Source: Phyllobacterium endophyticum
Lineage (GTDB): Bacteria > Pseudomonadota > Alphaproteobacteria > Rhizobiales > Rhizobiaceae
DNA: 64,000 nt
NCBI RefSeq assembly: GCF_003010935.1
Contig: NZ_PGGN01000002.1
Span: forward strand, 310,001-374,000
Direction of reading: 5' to 3'
The first letter of the stretch is position 1, and each line of letters begins with the position of its first letter. Below the pieces are notes generated by a model. It ran no database searches, was not told the origin of the DNA, and saw only the letters and a list, made by a program, of their open reading frames with translations. This document shows positions 41,268 through 49,844 of this stretch, piece by piece. The position numbers and the translations under genes are program-made.

Positions 41268-41310
41268 ACCCCGGACACTCCGGTATAACCCGCCCCGTTC
41301 CGGGGTTTTC
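41267..41310 (+). terminator. Terminator-like hairpin before the tail tube gene
   Basis: The arms AACCCCGGA (41267-41275) and TCCGGGGTT (41299-41307) pair perfectly and are followed by TTC. It may terminate part of the transcripts or protect the tube message; the tube gene's ribosome site follows directly. Confidence 0.5.
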
Positions 41311-41326
41311 ATGAAAGGAAAAACCC

Positions 41327-41818
41327 ATGGCCATCACCACGGCAACAGGTGCGAAATATTATATCGGCGGGACAACCGCTATCAGCTATGCGTCGGATGC
41401 GATTGCTATCGCTGCTTTCGAGGCCCTGACGTGGGTCGAGATCAAGGAAGTCGAAGACGGCGGCGAAGTCGGTGACGAGTCCGCCGATGTGACGTTCCAA
41501 TCTCTTGGAGACGGTCGCGTCCGTCACCTCAAAGGCGCACGCGATGCCGGCACCATTGCCATGGTGGTTGGCGATGATCCGCTTGATCCCGGCCAGATTG
41601 CCATGCGCGCGGCGGAAAGAACGAAGTTCCAGCACAACTTCAAGATCGAGTACGAAGACGCGCCGAGCGAGCTCTACGAGAACAGCGTCGACTACTTCCG
41701 CGGGCTGGTCATGTCAGCACGCAAGAACATCGGCACAGGCGACAATGTGCTTCGCCGCACCTTCAATGTCGGCATTTCTACGGAAATCCTCACCGTCGAT
41801 ACCGCGCTCCTCCCATAA
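41327..41818 (+). CDS. Tail tube protein
   Basis: A 163-residue protein (MAITTATGAKYYIGGTTAIS, later VTFQSLGDGRVRHLKGARDA) with the beta-sandwich style and size of siphoviral tail tube proteins, located between terminator and chaperone genes. A separate AAAGGA ribosome site precedes it. Confidence 0.75.
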   Translation: MAITTATGAKYYIGGTTAISYASDAIAIAAFEALTWVEIKEVEDGGEVGDESADVTFQSLGDGRVRHLKGARDAGTIAMVVGDDPLDPGQIAMRAAERTKFQHNFKIEYEDAPSELYENSVDYFRGLVMSARKNIGTGDNVLRRTFNVGISTEILTVDTALLP

Positions 41819-41869
41819 GCTTCAACGGCCGGTCTGACGCCGACCATCCTTTCCCTTGGAGTACTCCAC

Positions 41870-42286
41870 ATGACATTTGAACTGTCGCAGTTCGACGGCA
41901 TTGCTGCAAAGCTTGAAGAAGGCTTTGACCTCGATATTGTGCATCCTTCTACGGGCGAGAAGACCGGCCTAGTGATCAAGGTCGCATCGTATCGCTCGGA
42001 GCGGGTGAAGCGTGTTCAGCGCCGCCTTGCCAATGCCGCCATACGTGAGGGCAAGAAAAATCCGAAGAAAGTCGGCACGGTCGAAGAGATCGAAGAGAAA
42101 ACAAACGAGATCGTTGCTGCTTCCGTCATCTCCTGGAACCTGACGAATGGCGGCAAGCCGGTCGAATGCACCCCGGAGAGCGTGTTGAAGGTCATTTCCA
42201 ACCCGGATTATTTCTTCATCTCAGAGCAGATCGACAAAGCCGCGGATGAAGACGCGCATTTCGTGATGCCCTCGCTGAAGAGCTGA
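41870..42286 (+). CDS. Tail assembly chaperone (G-type)
   Basis: A 138-residue protein (MTFELSQFDGIAAKLEEGFD, NGGKPVECTPESVLKVI and YFFISEQIDKAADED). Its position between tube and tape-measure genes is that of lambda G/HK97 gp13-type chaperones. The next reading frame continues without an ATG, as in the G-GT arrangement. Confidence 0.75.
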   Translation: MTFELSQFDGIAAKLEEGFDLDIVHPSTGEKTGLVIKVASYRSERVKRVQRRLANAAIREGKKNPKKVGTVEEIEEKTNEIVAASVISWNLTNGGKPVECTPESVLKVISNPDYFFISEQIDKAADEDAHFVMPSLKS

Positions 42287-42654
42287 TCGGCTTCGCGAGG
42301 GCGCATTTCACTCCGCGCCGCAAGAACGATCCTGTCCCGGAAGCTCCGGAATATACCGATTACATCTGGGACTGGTTCGTTCAACTCCATAATTCCCGTG
42401 AGACAGGCTTCAGCGCCAATCCGATCAGTTTCCTTGAAGTCGAGGCGTTCTGCCGGCTGACGGGCGCTCTCATTGATCCGTGGGAGCTCTCGGTCATTCG
42501 CAGGATGGATCAGGCGGTACTCGCGATAATCAACAAGACCGGCAAGCACGAACCGAGCGAAAGCCAAGCCACAGCGGCAGACGTACAGGAAGCCAAGCTC
42601 CGGATCAGGGGAGCGGCAACCAACCGGCGCGTCGTGGAACGCAATAAAGGATAG
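42283..42654 (+). CDS. Second tail chaperone frame (T-type), no normal start
   Basis: An open frame from 42250 to the TAG at 42652-42654 is protein-like throughout: ELIGFARAHFTPRRKNDPVP, YTDYIWDWFVQLHNSRETGF, FCRLTGALIDPWELSVIRRM. It has no ATG, GTG or TTG near its beginning; only a CTG overlaps the stop of the G-type gene. A -1 shift from the G frame would join them into a G-GT fusion. I see no classical slippery heptamer, so the mechanism is open. Confidence 0.65.
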   Translation: MIGFARAHFTPRRKNDPVPEAPEYTDYIWDWFVQLHNSRETGFSANPISFLEVEAFCRLTGALIDPWELSVIRRMDQAVLAIINKTGKHEPSESQATAADVQEAKLRIRGAATNRRVVERNKG

Positions 42655-42656
42655 AC

Positions 42657-43883
42657 ATGCCAGACATTGCATCACTCGGTGTTGAAGCCAGGGCATCAGG
42701 CGTCGATCAGACAGCCAAGGCTCTCGATCGGTTGACCGGCGCTGCCAAGCGTGCCGAAGCTGCGACGGAAGCCATAGGACCGGTTTCCAGCAAAGCCGGA
42801 GCAATGGCATCACAGGCGGCCAACGCCCATGCAACAGCGCTCAATGCAGAAGCCGCGGCTGCTATGCGCGCTTCCAGTGCGATGAAGGCACATGCAACGG
42901 CTGTCAGCGCCAGCGGACGCCAGCTAATCGGCGCGAACGCCAACGTTGCCAATCTGGCTGCGCAGTTTCAGGACATCGGCGTCTCGGCTGCCATGTCGAT
43001 GAACCCGCTCCAGATTGCTTTGCAGCAGGGTACACAGATCGGCGCCGTCCTCGGACCAATGGGCGCGGCTGGCGCATTGAAAAGCCTCGGCTCGGCCTTT
43101 CTGTCGATTATCTCACCAGTCAGCCTTGCCACTATTGGATTGGTTGCCGCGGTTGCCGCCGGTCTGCAACTCGTGAACTGGGCAAAGCTCGGCGCCGCCG
43201 CTCTCGTCGGTCTTGCCGACTCGCTTCAGGTCGTTGCACCCTATGCGATAGGAGCAGCCGCGGCGCTCGCGCTGCTTTATTCGCCGGCGATTATCGTTGG
43301 CATTGTGCAGGTCATTGCGCTGCTCGGGCGATTGGCTGTAGCAGCGACCATTGCCGCAGCGGACATGATTGCAGCCAACCCAGGGCTTGCCTTCATCCTC
43401 GGCATTGCCGCTGCTGTTGCCGCAGCAAACGTTTTCCGGGACGAACTCACCAAAATTTTCGGTGTCGATATCGTCAAGGCTGCGAAAGACGGCGTCAACG
43501 CGCTCATTGCAACGTTTGTTGGTGCCTATCAGGGCATCAAGGCTACCTGGCGGCAGTTGCCGGCTGCGATCAAGTCGCTTTCGCTCAAGAATGCTATGGC
43601 CAATCAGGTGTTCTCGGTCGGTGATCTTCTCTCATTCGATTACGGTTCCAACCCGGTGCGCCGGGCCATGCACCGCATCGTCGAGGCCTCAGTTGCCAGC
43701 GGTGCAGGCGTAACGCCGGTATTCGAAGTTCGCCCGCATTTCCGCGTGGGTGTGGCCATCGACATCGTCGTCACGGTCATCAAGCCAGCCGTCAAAATGC
43801 GGATTGTGCCGGGGACCTTGGATGAGGGAAGCGACACGGAAGTCACGACGACGCTTTCGTTCCAGGCGAGACAGACAATATGA
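42657..43883 (+). CDS. Short tape-measure protein, probably internally deleted
   Basis: A 408-residue protein. Residues 1-150 have the tail-length tape-measure start (LAAQFQDIGVSAAMSMNPLQ, IALQQGTQIGAVLGPMGAAG) and 150-270 hydrophobic segments. After about residue 320 the character changes to a beta-rich segment (VTPVFEVRPHFRVGVAIDIV) unlike tape measures. Typical siphoviral tape measures are much longer. The simplest reading is an in-frame deletion that fused its N-terminus to the end of the following tail gene. Confidence 0.6.
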   Translation: MPDIASLGVEARASGVDQTAKALDRLTGAAKRAEAATEAIGPVSSKAGAMASQAANAHATALNAEAAAAMRASSAMKAHATAVSASGRQLIGANANVANLAAQFQDIGVSAAMSMNPLQIALQQGTQIGAVLGPMGAAGALKSLGSAFLSIISPVSLATIGLVAAVAAGLQLVNWAKLGAAALVGLADSLQVVAPYAIGAAAALALLYSPAIIVGIVQVIALLGRLAVAATIAAADMIAANPGLAFILGIAAAVAAANVFRDELTKIFGVDIVKAAKDGVNALIATFVGAYQGIKATWRQLPAAIKSLSLKNAMANQVFSVGDLLSFDYGSNPVRRAMHRIVEASVASGAGVTPVFEVRPHFRVGVAIDIVVTVIKPAVKMRIVPGTLDEGSDTEVTTTLSFQARQTI

Positions 43884-44551
43884 AGAACCTTGATACCGCC
43901 ACGCGTGACTATCTGCGCGGCCGCAAGGCCTTTATCCGGCATAACCTGTTCTGGATTACTGCCAAGAACCGGGAGACCGGTGCCGAAGAGAGCATGGGTT
44001 TCTGGGACGGGTATGACAATCTGAACATAGCAGTCCTCTCCAGCATCACGGGAACGGTCATCAACCGGGATTACTTCGCCTTTGGTTCACTGCTCGGTGT
44101 CAGTCCCATCCCGCTTGTGTCTGATCTGACAATCCGCAACGTGACGGTCTCCCTCAGCCATTTGAGCCCGGAAGTGCAGGTTGCATTCCGGCTCTATGAT
44201 CCGCGCCTTGCTCCCGTTGAGATACACCGGGTTTTGTTGCACGAGGATACGATGCTTCCGGTGGGCCCGGCGCATCCGCGCTTCATCGGCTATGTCAACG
44301 AGGCGCCGATCGAGCGCCCGGCCGTTGGCGGTGAGGGCGGCATTTCGGTCACCTGCGTTTCCCACACCCGGCAGTTGACCAAAACCAATCCGGGCAAGCG
44401 CTCGGATGAAACCCAAAAGCTGCGCGGCGGCGATCGCTTTCGCAGGTATTCGACCATCGCAGGCGACGTCTCATTCTGGTGGGGAGAGAAGAAGGGCAGC
44501 ACTGCCGGCACTGCCATCAAGGCCATCAACGAAATCTACCGGCGCGGATAA
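43880..44551 (+). CDS. DUF2163-like tail tip/hub protein
   Basis: A 223-residue protein (LRGRKAFIRHNLFWITAKNR, FWDGYDNLNIAV, VTVSLSHLSPEVQVAFRLYD) of the type that precedes the NlpC/P60-like protein in alphaproteobacterial siphoviruses and gene transfer agents. Likely part of the tail tip. Overlaps the tape-measure gene by four bases. Confidence 0.65.
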   Translation: MKNLDTATRDYLRGRKAFIRHNLFWITAKNRETGAEESMGFWDGYDNLNIAVLSSITGTVINRDYFAFGSLLGVSPIPLVSDLTIRNVTVSLSHLSPEVQVAFRLYDPRLAPVEIHRVLLHEDTMLPVGPAHPRFIGYVNEAPIERPAVGGEGGISVTCVSHTRQLTKTNPGKRSDETQKLRGGDRFRRYSTIAGDVSFWWGEKKGSTAGTAIKAINEIYRRG

Positions 44552-44559
44552 TCTCTTTC

Positions 44560-44976
44560 ATGATCAAGCTTTCTTACTGGCGTCCGTCGCTGACGGCGTA
44601 CCTGGTGCAATCTCGCGCGCGTCCCTTCAAGTGGGGTGAGCACGATTGCGCCCTGTTCGTCTGTGGCGCGATCGAGGCGATGACCGGGGAAGATTTGGCC
44701 AAGCCCTATCGTGGTCGCTACAAGAGCGCCGCGCGCGGTCTGAAGCTTATCAAAAAGGATGGCTACAAGGATCATGCCGAGTTCGCCGCGGCGTTCCTGA
44801 CCGAGCTCGATCATCCTTCGCAAGCCGCTGCCGGTGACATCATCGCCTATCAGGTCGAAGGCGGTACCGGCATTGCGCTCGGCATTGTCAACAATGACCG
44901 CTCCTATGTGTTGGCGCCGGATGGCATCACGACCGTTCCGACCTTGAGTGCAATTCGCCTGTTCAGGATCCCATAA
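44560..44976 (+). CDS. NlpC/P60-like tail peptidase (DUF6950 type)
   Basis: A 138-residue protein from the ATG at 44560. GEHDCALFVCGAIEAMTG holds the catalytic-type Cys, and GDIIAYQV is the beta-strand segment usual for this fold. It would open peptidoglycan at infection as part of the tail tip. One-base overlap with the tail-tip gene. Confidence 0.75.
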   Translation: MIKLSYWRPSLTAYLVQSRARPFKWGEHDCALFVCGAIEAMTGEDLAKPYRGRYKSAARGLKLIKKDGYKDHAEFAAAFLTELDHPSQAAAGDIIAYQVEGGTGIALGIVNNDRSYVLAPDGITTVPTLSAIRLFRIP

Positions 44977-47681
44977 TGAAAAAGACGCTTGGTATCCTGT
45001 TCGATGCGGCGACGATCTTTCTCAGTTCGACTGCGATCGCGGTCGCTGATCCGATCAGTGGTCTCATCGTTGGCCTTTCGTCAACGCTGGCCGCCGGTGG
45101 CATCGGTGCAGCCGTTCTCAAGGTCGGCATCTTCGTTGCCCTCTCGGTCGGCAAAAGCCTTCTCACCAAGGCTCTGACGAAGAAACAGACGGTACCCGGC
45201 ATCAATGGCCAGATGAAGATTGGCGGCGATAATCCGCTCTCCTTCATTGTCGGCACCTATGCGACTGCCGGAACGCTTGAATACGTCAACACGTCGGGCA
45301 AGGCTGGCAAGACGCCCAACGCCTATCTTACGCAGGTCATCAGCCTGTCTGACTTTCCGGTCGACAGTCTTTCCAGCATCCTTTGGGTGAACGGTCAAAA
45401 ATGTGAGATCGACTTCGCCGGCGGCCTCGATGGTGCTGATCAGGTTGGCTACAAAGTCAATGAGTTCATCGACAATGGCCAACCCTACCTCTGGGTTCGG
45501 TTCCACGACGGCCATTCCAACGTCGGCGACACCTTCCTTTATAACAAGTTCAATTCGGACAGCGTTCGGCCCTGGTCGAATGACATGATCGGCGAGGGCA
45601 TCGCCTATGCGGTGATCACGGCGCGCGTGAACCGCGAGCTGCTGCCCGGTGTGCCGCAGTGCCGGTTCGGCATCCGCGGTGCTCGGCTTTACGATCCGCG
45701 CAAGGATTCGACCAATGGCGGGTCAGGCGCGCATCGTTGGGACAATCAGGCGACTTGGGAATGGACCGATAACCCAGTCGTCATCATCTACAACATCCTG
45801 CGCGGCATCTATTATGATGGCGAGTGGTTCTATGGCTTGCAGAAGATGATCGCCAGCCGGTTGCCCGTTGGCAACTGGTTCGCCGGCATGAATGAATGCG
45901 ATCGCCTCATCACCAATGCGGACGGCTCGACTGAGAAGCAGTACCGGTGCGGCACCGAGATTTCCTGCGATCAGGAACCGTTGCAGATCATTGATGAACT
46001 GCGCAAGTCATGCAACGCCCGCATCGCGGAGATTGGCGGCGTCTATAAGATCCTCGTCGGCGCTGCTGCCATGCCTGTCTACGCGATGACGGATGAAACC
46101 GTTGCCGTGACCGAAGGGCAGAACTTCACGCCGTTTCCAGGCTTAGAAAGCCTATATAACGGCGTCCACGCCACCTATCCGGAGCCGGAAGAGAACTGGG
46201 GAACGAAGGATGCTCCGCCCATCTATCGCTCCGATCTCGAAGCGCAAGACGATAACCGACGTCTCATGGCGGATGCGACCTTCCCGTACGTGCCTTTCTC
46301 CCGCCAGGTGCAGCGGCTTTCCAAGGCCATGATCGAAACGGAGCGGCGTTTCCGCACTTTGAAATGGACGCTACCGCCCGAGCTCTATGAATATGAGCCG
46401 CTGGACACGATATCGGTCACCAGTGCCGAGAACGGCTTTGATGACAAGTATTTCCTGATCGAGTCCATGGATGACGGCGATAATGGCAATCAGGGCGTTG
46501 CCGTGCGCGAAGTTGATCCGGCGGATTATGACTGGAACGCCGGCACCGATGAGCGTCCGACAGTCATCGGCTCGCTCGATCCAATCCGACCCGCTCCGCA
46601 GTACGTGCAGGATTTTCAGGTGTTCCCCTACACACAGGTGGACAGCGGCGGAAAGTCCCGCCGTCCTGCCATCCTTCTGGTTTGGAACGGAGAAGAGCAG
46701 GACGAGGTGATCGGCGTTCAATATCGCATCCGAAAATCGTCATCGCTTGTCTTCGATTACATGGGACAAACCTTGGATGTGCCGAAAGGCGATCACATTA
46801 TCTCCGAGTTCGTGCTTGCCAGCCAGCCTTATATCGTCAATGCCCGCTGGATCGGTGCAGAGCCCAATCGTGAGTTCCAATGGGGTGATGCTCTTCCCGT
46901 CACTGCACCCAATGTTTTGCTTGGCTCGCAGGACATCATCGTAGAACTTCAGGCTGTGCAGAATGACATGCGCAACGTCCTGGAGGGGCTTCGCGACGAC
47001 CTCCAGCACGTCCAGGACAAGATTGAGCGTGTTGCGACCGATGCAGCAACCGGTACCGGGCAGAACATCGTTGATCGCAAAGTCATCGCGAAGGCGGTTG
47101 CCAATGCGACGTCGAGCATTATCGAGGAAAGCAGACAGCGTGTTGAAGAGAACCTTGCGATGTCCGAGCGCACGACGTTGCTCCAGTCGAAGGTCACTGA
47201 TCCTGTCACGGGCAACGATGCTCTTTCGACGGCATTGTTTACCCTCAACACGGTTGTCGACGGGCAGGGCGAGGATATTACCGCTCTTGCGGAGGCCATC
47301 CTCGATGTCGAAGCTAGCGTCGGCGATATCTCTGCCGGCGGGCTGATAAGCTTCAAAGTGCAGATACCGCCACCGGCCGGGGTGCTTTCCCAGATCAACA
47401 TCCTTGCCCGCGCAAACACCGCATCTGCCTTCATCCAATCCGGGATGGTCATTCAGGTTTATGATTCCGGCGGAGGCGTGCTCAAGAGCAAAATACTGAT
47501 GCTGACTGATCAGTTTGTCATCTGGGATGGGACAACGCAGAACCTGCCGTTTGTCTATGCAGGTGGCGTCCTCAAGCTGGCGGTCGCAAATATCGGCCTG
47601 GTCACAGCGGGCATGATCCAGTCTGCCAACGGCAAGTTGCAGATCGATCTCGATAACGTTCGCATCCTTATGTCGGATTGA
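44976..47681 (+). CDS. Large tail tip (host-specificity) protein
   Basis: A 901-residue protein. A short hydrophobic, glycine-rich N-terminus (residues 20-65) is followed by the tail-tip region (GGDNPLSFIVGTYATAGTLE, DNPVVIIYNILRGIYYDGEW) and fibronectin-like segments around 500-620. A coiled coil follows at 645-745, then a beta-rich C-terminus. It should form the central tip and contact the receptor. Confidence 0.82.
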   Translation: MKKTLGILFDAATIFLSSTAIAVADPISGLIVGLSSTLAAGGIGAAVLKVGIFVALSVGKSLLTKALTKKQTVPGINGQMKIGGDNPLSFIVGTYATAGTLEYVNTSGKAGKTPNAYLTQVISLSDFPVDSLSSILWVNGQKCEIDFAGGLDGADQVGYKVNEFIDNGQPYLWVRFHDGHSNVGDTFLYNKFNSDSVRPWSNDMIGEGIAYAVITARVNRELLPGVPQCRFGIRGARLYDPRKDSTNGGSGAHRWDNQATWEWTDNPVVIIYNILRGIYYDGEWFYGLQKMIASRLPVGNWFAGMNECDRLITNADGSTEKQYRCGTEISCDQEPLQIIDELRKSCNARIAEIGGVYKILVGAAAMPVYAMTDETVAVTEGQNFTPFPGLESLYNGVHATYPEPEENWGTKDAPPIYRSDLEAQDDNRRLMADATFPYVPFSRQVQRLSKAMIETERRFRTLKWTLPPELYEYEPLDTISVTSAENGFDDKYFLIESMDDGDNGNQGVAVREVDPADYDWNAGTDERPTVIGSLDPIRPAPQYVQDFQVFPYTQVDSGGKSRRPAILLVWNGEEQDEVIGVQYRIRKSSSLVFDYMGQTLDVPKGDHIISEFVLASQPYIVNARWIGAEPNREFQWGDALPVTAPNVLLGSQDIIVELQAVQNDMRNVLEGLRDDLQHVQDKIERVATDAATGTGQNIVDRKVIAKAVANATSSIIEESRQRVEENLAMSERTTLLQSKVTDPVTGNDALSTALFTLNTVVDGQGEDITALAEAILDVEASVGDISAGGLISFKVQIPPPAGVLSQINILARANTASAFIQSGMVIQVYDSGGGVLKSKILMLTDQFVIWDGTTQNLPFVYAGGVLKLAVANIGLVTAGMIQSANGKLQIDLDNVRILMSD

Positions 47682-47687
47682 TAAAGC

Positions 47688-48101
47688 ATGGTAACTCGCA
47701 CACTTATCGGATCATATCCCACGCTTGGCGGCGGGGCGCCGCGCATCCGTATATCGAAACCGCTGAAGGACGTTTTGTCGGCAGGGCTCAATGTGGAGGA
47801 CCTGGCCTTTGACAGTTCGTGGAACGATGCGGCCGTCGTCTACAGGACCGGGATTGTAAACGTTGTTGCCCCTAAACCAGTGTACGTCAATTTCGGGGAG
47901 ACATTGCCGACCGCGCCATTTTGCATCGTCTTCAGAGTGTTGAGTTCGGGCGAGTTCTGGATGGGTTCGACGGACGACACAGGCCCGAACAGTTTTAACT
48001 GGCACGCCGAATGCACGACAAGCTATCTAAGGTTCCACGGCTACCATTCCCTGGCTAACGACTACATAGGCGGGTATGTAATATTGCGGGGTCCACTGTA
48101 A
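47688..48101 (+). CDS. Small tail/fibre protein, paralogue 1
   Basis: A 137-residue beta-rich protein (MVTRTLIGSYPTLGGGAPRI start; APFCIVFRVLSSGEFWM). It shares the opening pattern M-x-R-x-L-I-G-x-x-P-T with the next gene and an aromatic beta-sheet body. Likely an accessory tail fibre component. Confidence 0.6.
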   Translation: MVTRTLIGSYPTLGGGAPRIRISKPLKDVLSAGLNVEDLAFDSSWNDAAVVYRTGIVNVVAPKPVYVNFGETLPTAPFCIVFRVLSSGEFWMGSTDDTGPNSFNWHAECTTSYLRFHGYHSLANDYIGGYVILRGPL

Positions 48102-48493
48102 TGGTCCGGCGGCTTCTTATTGGCAATCATCCGACGCACGGCTTGGGCGGGTATGTCTCTGTCCCCGGCATTGACGTCTTCGCCGCGACCAAGTTCCAAA
48201 TGATGTGGTCGACGCAGCAAGAACAGCTTCAAATCGTGCAGTCGGGATCGTTCTTCATAAATGGCAATGGTGAATTTGATGCTCCGGTATGGCAACCTAT
48301 CTCGTGGCCGGCCATGTCGTTCATCCCCTTCGTCATGGTTGGTTCCGACCGTTATGAAATTGTCTTCCAATATCTTTCAGCGACGTCAGGGCGAGCGAGT
48401 CGCGTTCGTATTCAGGACGCTATGGTCACGGATTATCCGTCAGGAGAAACGACGGGCTATTACATGATCACAAAGACACCAAAGCCGTTTTGA
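48101..48493 (+). CDS. Small tail/fibre protein, paralogue 2
   Basis: A 130-residue protein (MVRRLLIGNHPTHGLGGYVS start) that begins inside the previous stop codon. Same size and opening motif as its neighbours, with a WPAMSFIPFVMVGSDRYEIV core like the corresponding segments of paralogues 1 and 3. Probable tail fibre component from gene duplication. Confidence 0.6.
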   Translation: MVRRLLIGNHPTHGLGGYVSVPGIDVFAATKFQMMWSTQQEQLQIVQSGSFFINGNGEFDAPVWQPISWPAMSFIPFVMVGSDRYEIVFQYLSATSGRASRVRIQDAMVTDYPSGETTGYYMITKTPKPF

Positions 48494-48503
48494 GGAAGAA
48501 TGA

Positions 48504-48947
48504 ATGACCAGACGACTTTTGCTTTCTGCCGGGGTGTTCAATCTGTCCCGGGAAGGGTTCGACGTCCTTACGGCTAACGACGCGCAGTTGCTTTTTTCGT
48601 CGGACAGAGGGACACCGGCCCGCTTCGTTCGCGGCCAGTACGCCGGCAGCGTCGGCAGTGGCGGCGATGATGACGATCACACCGTATTTTTCGGCAAGAC
48701 TTTCTCGGTTGTCCCCTTTGTCATTACGTCACTCTATGGGGGAGCCGGAACGTCGCGCCCGGGCAACTTTGTTCCGCAAAAGGGTTTCGGCGGTTCCCAT
48801 CAGCCTTATGGCGATTTTGCCTTCAGCTTCACGCGCTTCGACGTCGATGTTTATGTGGATCACATGTATCTGCAGATGACGAGTTTGTCCTCTGCGTTCG
48901 ATTATGCCGTGGACTATCTTGTATTCGATTACAGATTGGGGTTTTGA
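48504..48947 (+). CDS. Small tail/fibre protein, paralogue 3
   Basis: A 147-residue protein (MTRRLLLSAGVFNLSREGFD start). It shares the MxRxLL opening and the KTFSVVPFVITSLYGGAGTS core. Three tandem related genes suggest duplication with divergence of surface loops for host range. Confidence 0.6.
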   Translation: MTRRLLLSAGVFNLSREGFDVLTANDAQLLFSSDRGTPARFVRGQYAGSVGSGGDDDDHTVFFGKTFSVVPFVITSLYGGAGTSRPGNFVPQKGFGGSHQPYGDFAFSFTRFDVDVYVDHMYLQMTSLSSAFDYAVDYLVFDYRLGF

Positions 48948-49451
48948 ATGCTTTACCAAGTCAACAAGGATGGCAGAATTGTCCATATCACAAGCGAGCC
49001 TTCTGGCGACGGCGCAGAGGAAGCCGTAGCCAGAATCAAAAGCGATACGAGGAATGGCGAATGGTTCCAAATCTTGCCTATCCCGTATCCCGAAGAGCCC
49101 GTCATTCGCCCAGACGGCCAATATGAACTCGATCCCGATGGCAATGTCCGCATGCACGTTCCGGGCTACAGCCATCCGGACGTCTCGCTCTTTACGCACT
49201 ATCACAACAAGAGAGGCGAGCTTGCGGAGCGGCCGAAAATACCGGAGCTGGTGAAAACGCAAATCCGCGCGGATGGAAAAGACTTCGTGCCGATCATCGG
49301 TCTGCCCGAACCGGTCACGATCTACGTGGATGGCGAGCCCTACGAAGTAACGGGCGGACGTCTCGACTTCACCGCGGAAGAGCCAGGGCGCTACAAGATC
49401 GAGTTCCGCTGGCCGGTGCAGGATTTCCATGGGGAGATCGTCGCGAAATGA
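48948..49451 (+). CDS. Tail protein, unknown
   Basis: A 167-residue acidic protein (MLYQVNKDGRIVHITSEPSG; PEPVTIYVDGEPYEVTGGRL) beginning directly after the previous stop. Beta-rich C-terminal half. It resembles proteins located between tail-tip and fibre genes; role unknown. Confidence 0.55.
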   Translation: MLYQVNKDGRIVHITSEPSGDGAEEAVARIKSDTRNGEWFQILPIPYPEEPVIRPDGQYELDPDGNVRMHVPGYSHPDVSLFTHYHNKRGELAERPKIPELVKTQIRADGKDFVPIIGLPEPVTIYVDGEPYEVTGGRLDFTAEEPGRYKIEFRWPVQDFHGEIVAK

Positions 49452-49789
49452 AGATGACGTTCAGCAAGTCGATCGACAAGGAACGACTGCGGGGCAGGGC
49501 CTCCATTGACCGGTTCTTCGTGCCGCTGATCAACAATATCCTCGGTGACAAGCACGTCCTTTATGCAGCGAAATACACAGCAGCTCTTGCGCATCTATCC
49601 GGTACGCCAAGCTCTCTCATCACGGATGATCAGGAAGCCCGCGAAATCATCGTTCGCCACACCGCATCATTGGATGCCGTCGCTTCGGTCGAACAGCGCC
49701 GCCAGGCGCTTCAGTCCCGCATTGATGCGTGCAACACCGCCGCAGAGATTGACGCTCTTCTGGCCCGCGTTCTGACCACAAAGAACTAA
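49448..49789 (+). CDS. Tail-associated helical protein, unknown
   Basis: A 113-residue protein (MKMTFSKSIDKERLRGRASI start; later SVEQRRQALQSRIDACNTAA) coupled by ATGA to the previous gene. Mostly helical, so perhaps a chaperone for the fibre encoded next. Not recognised. Confidence 0.55.
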   Translation: MKMTFSKSIDKERLRGRASIDRFFVPLINNILGDKHVLYAAKYTAALAHLSGTPSSLITDDQEAREIIVRHTASLDAVASVEQRRQALQSRIDACNTAAEIDALLARVLTTKN

Positions 49790-49844
49790 CCTCCCTTCTC
49801 ATTTCTCTGCCTGCAAGACAGGTTTCAACCATTGAGGTCTCTCC

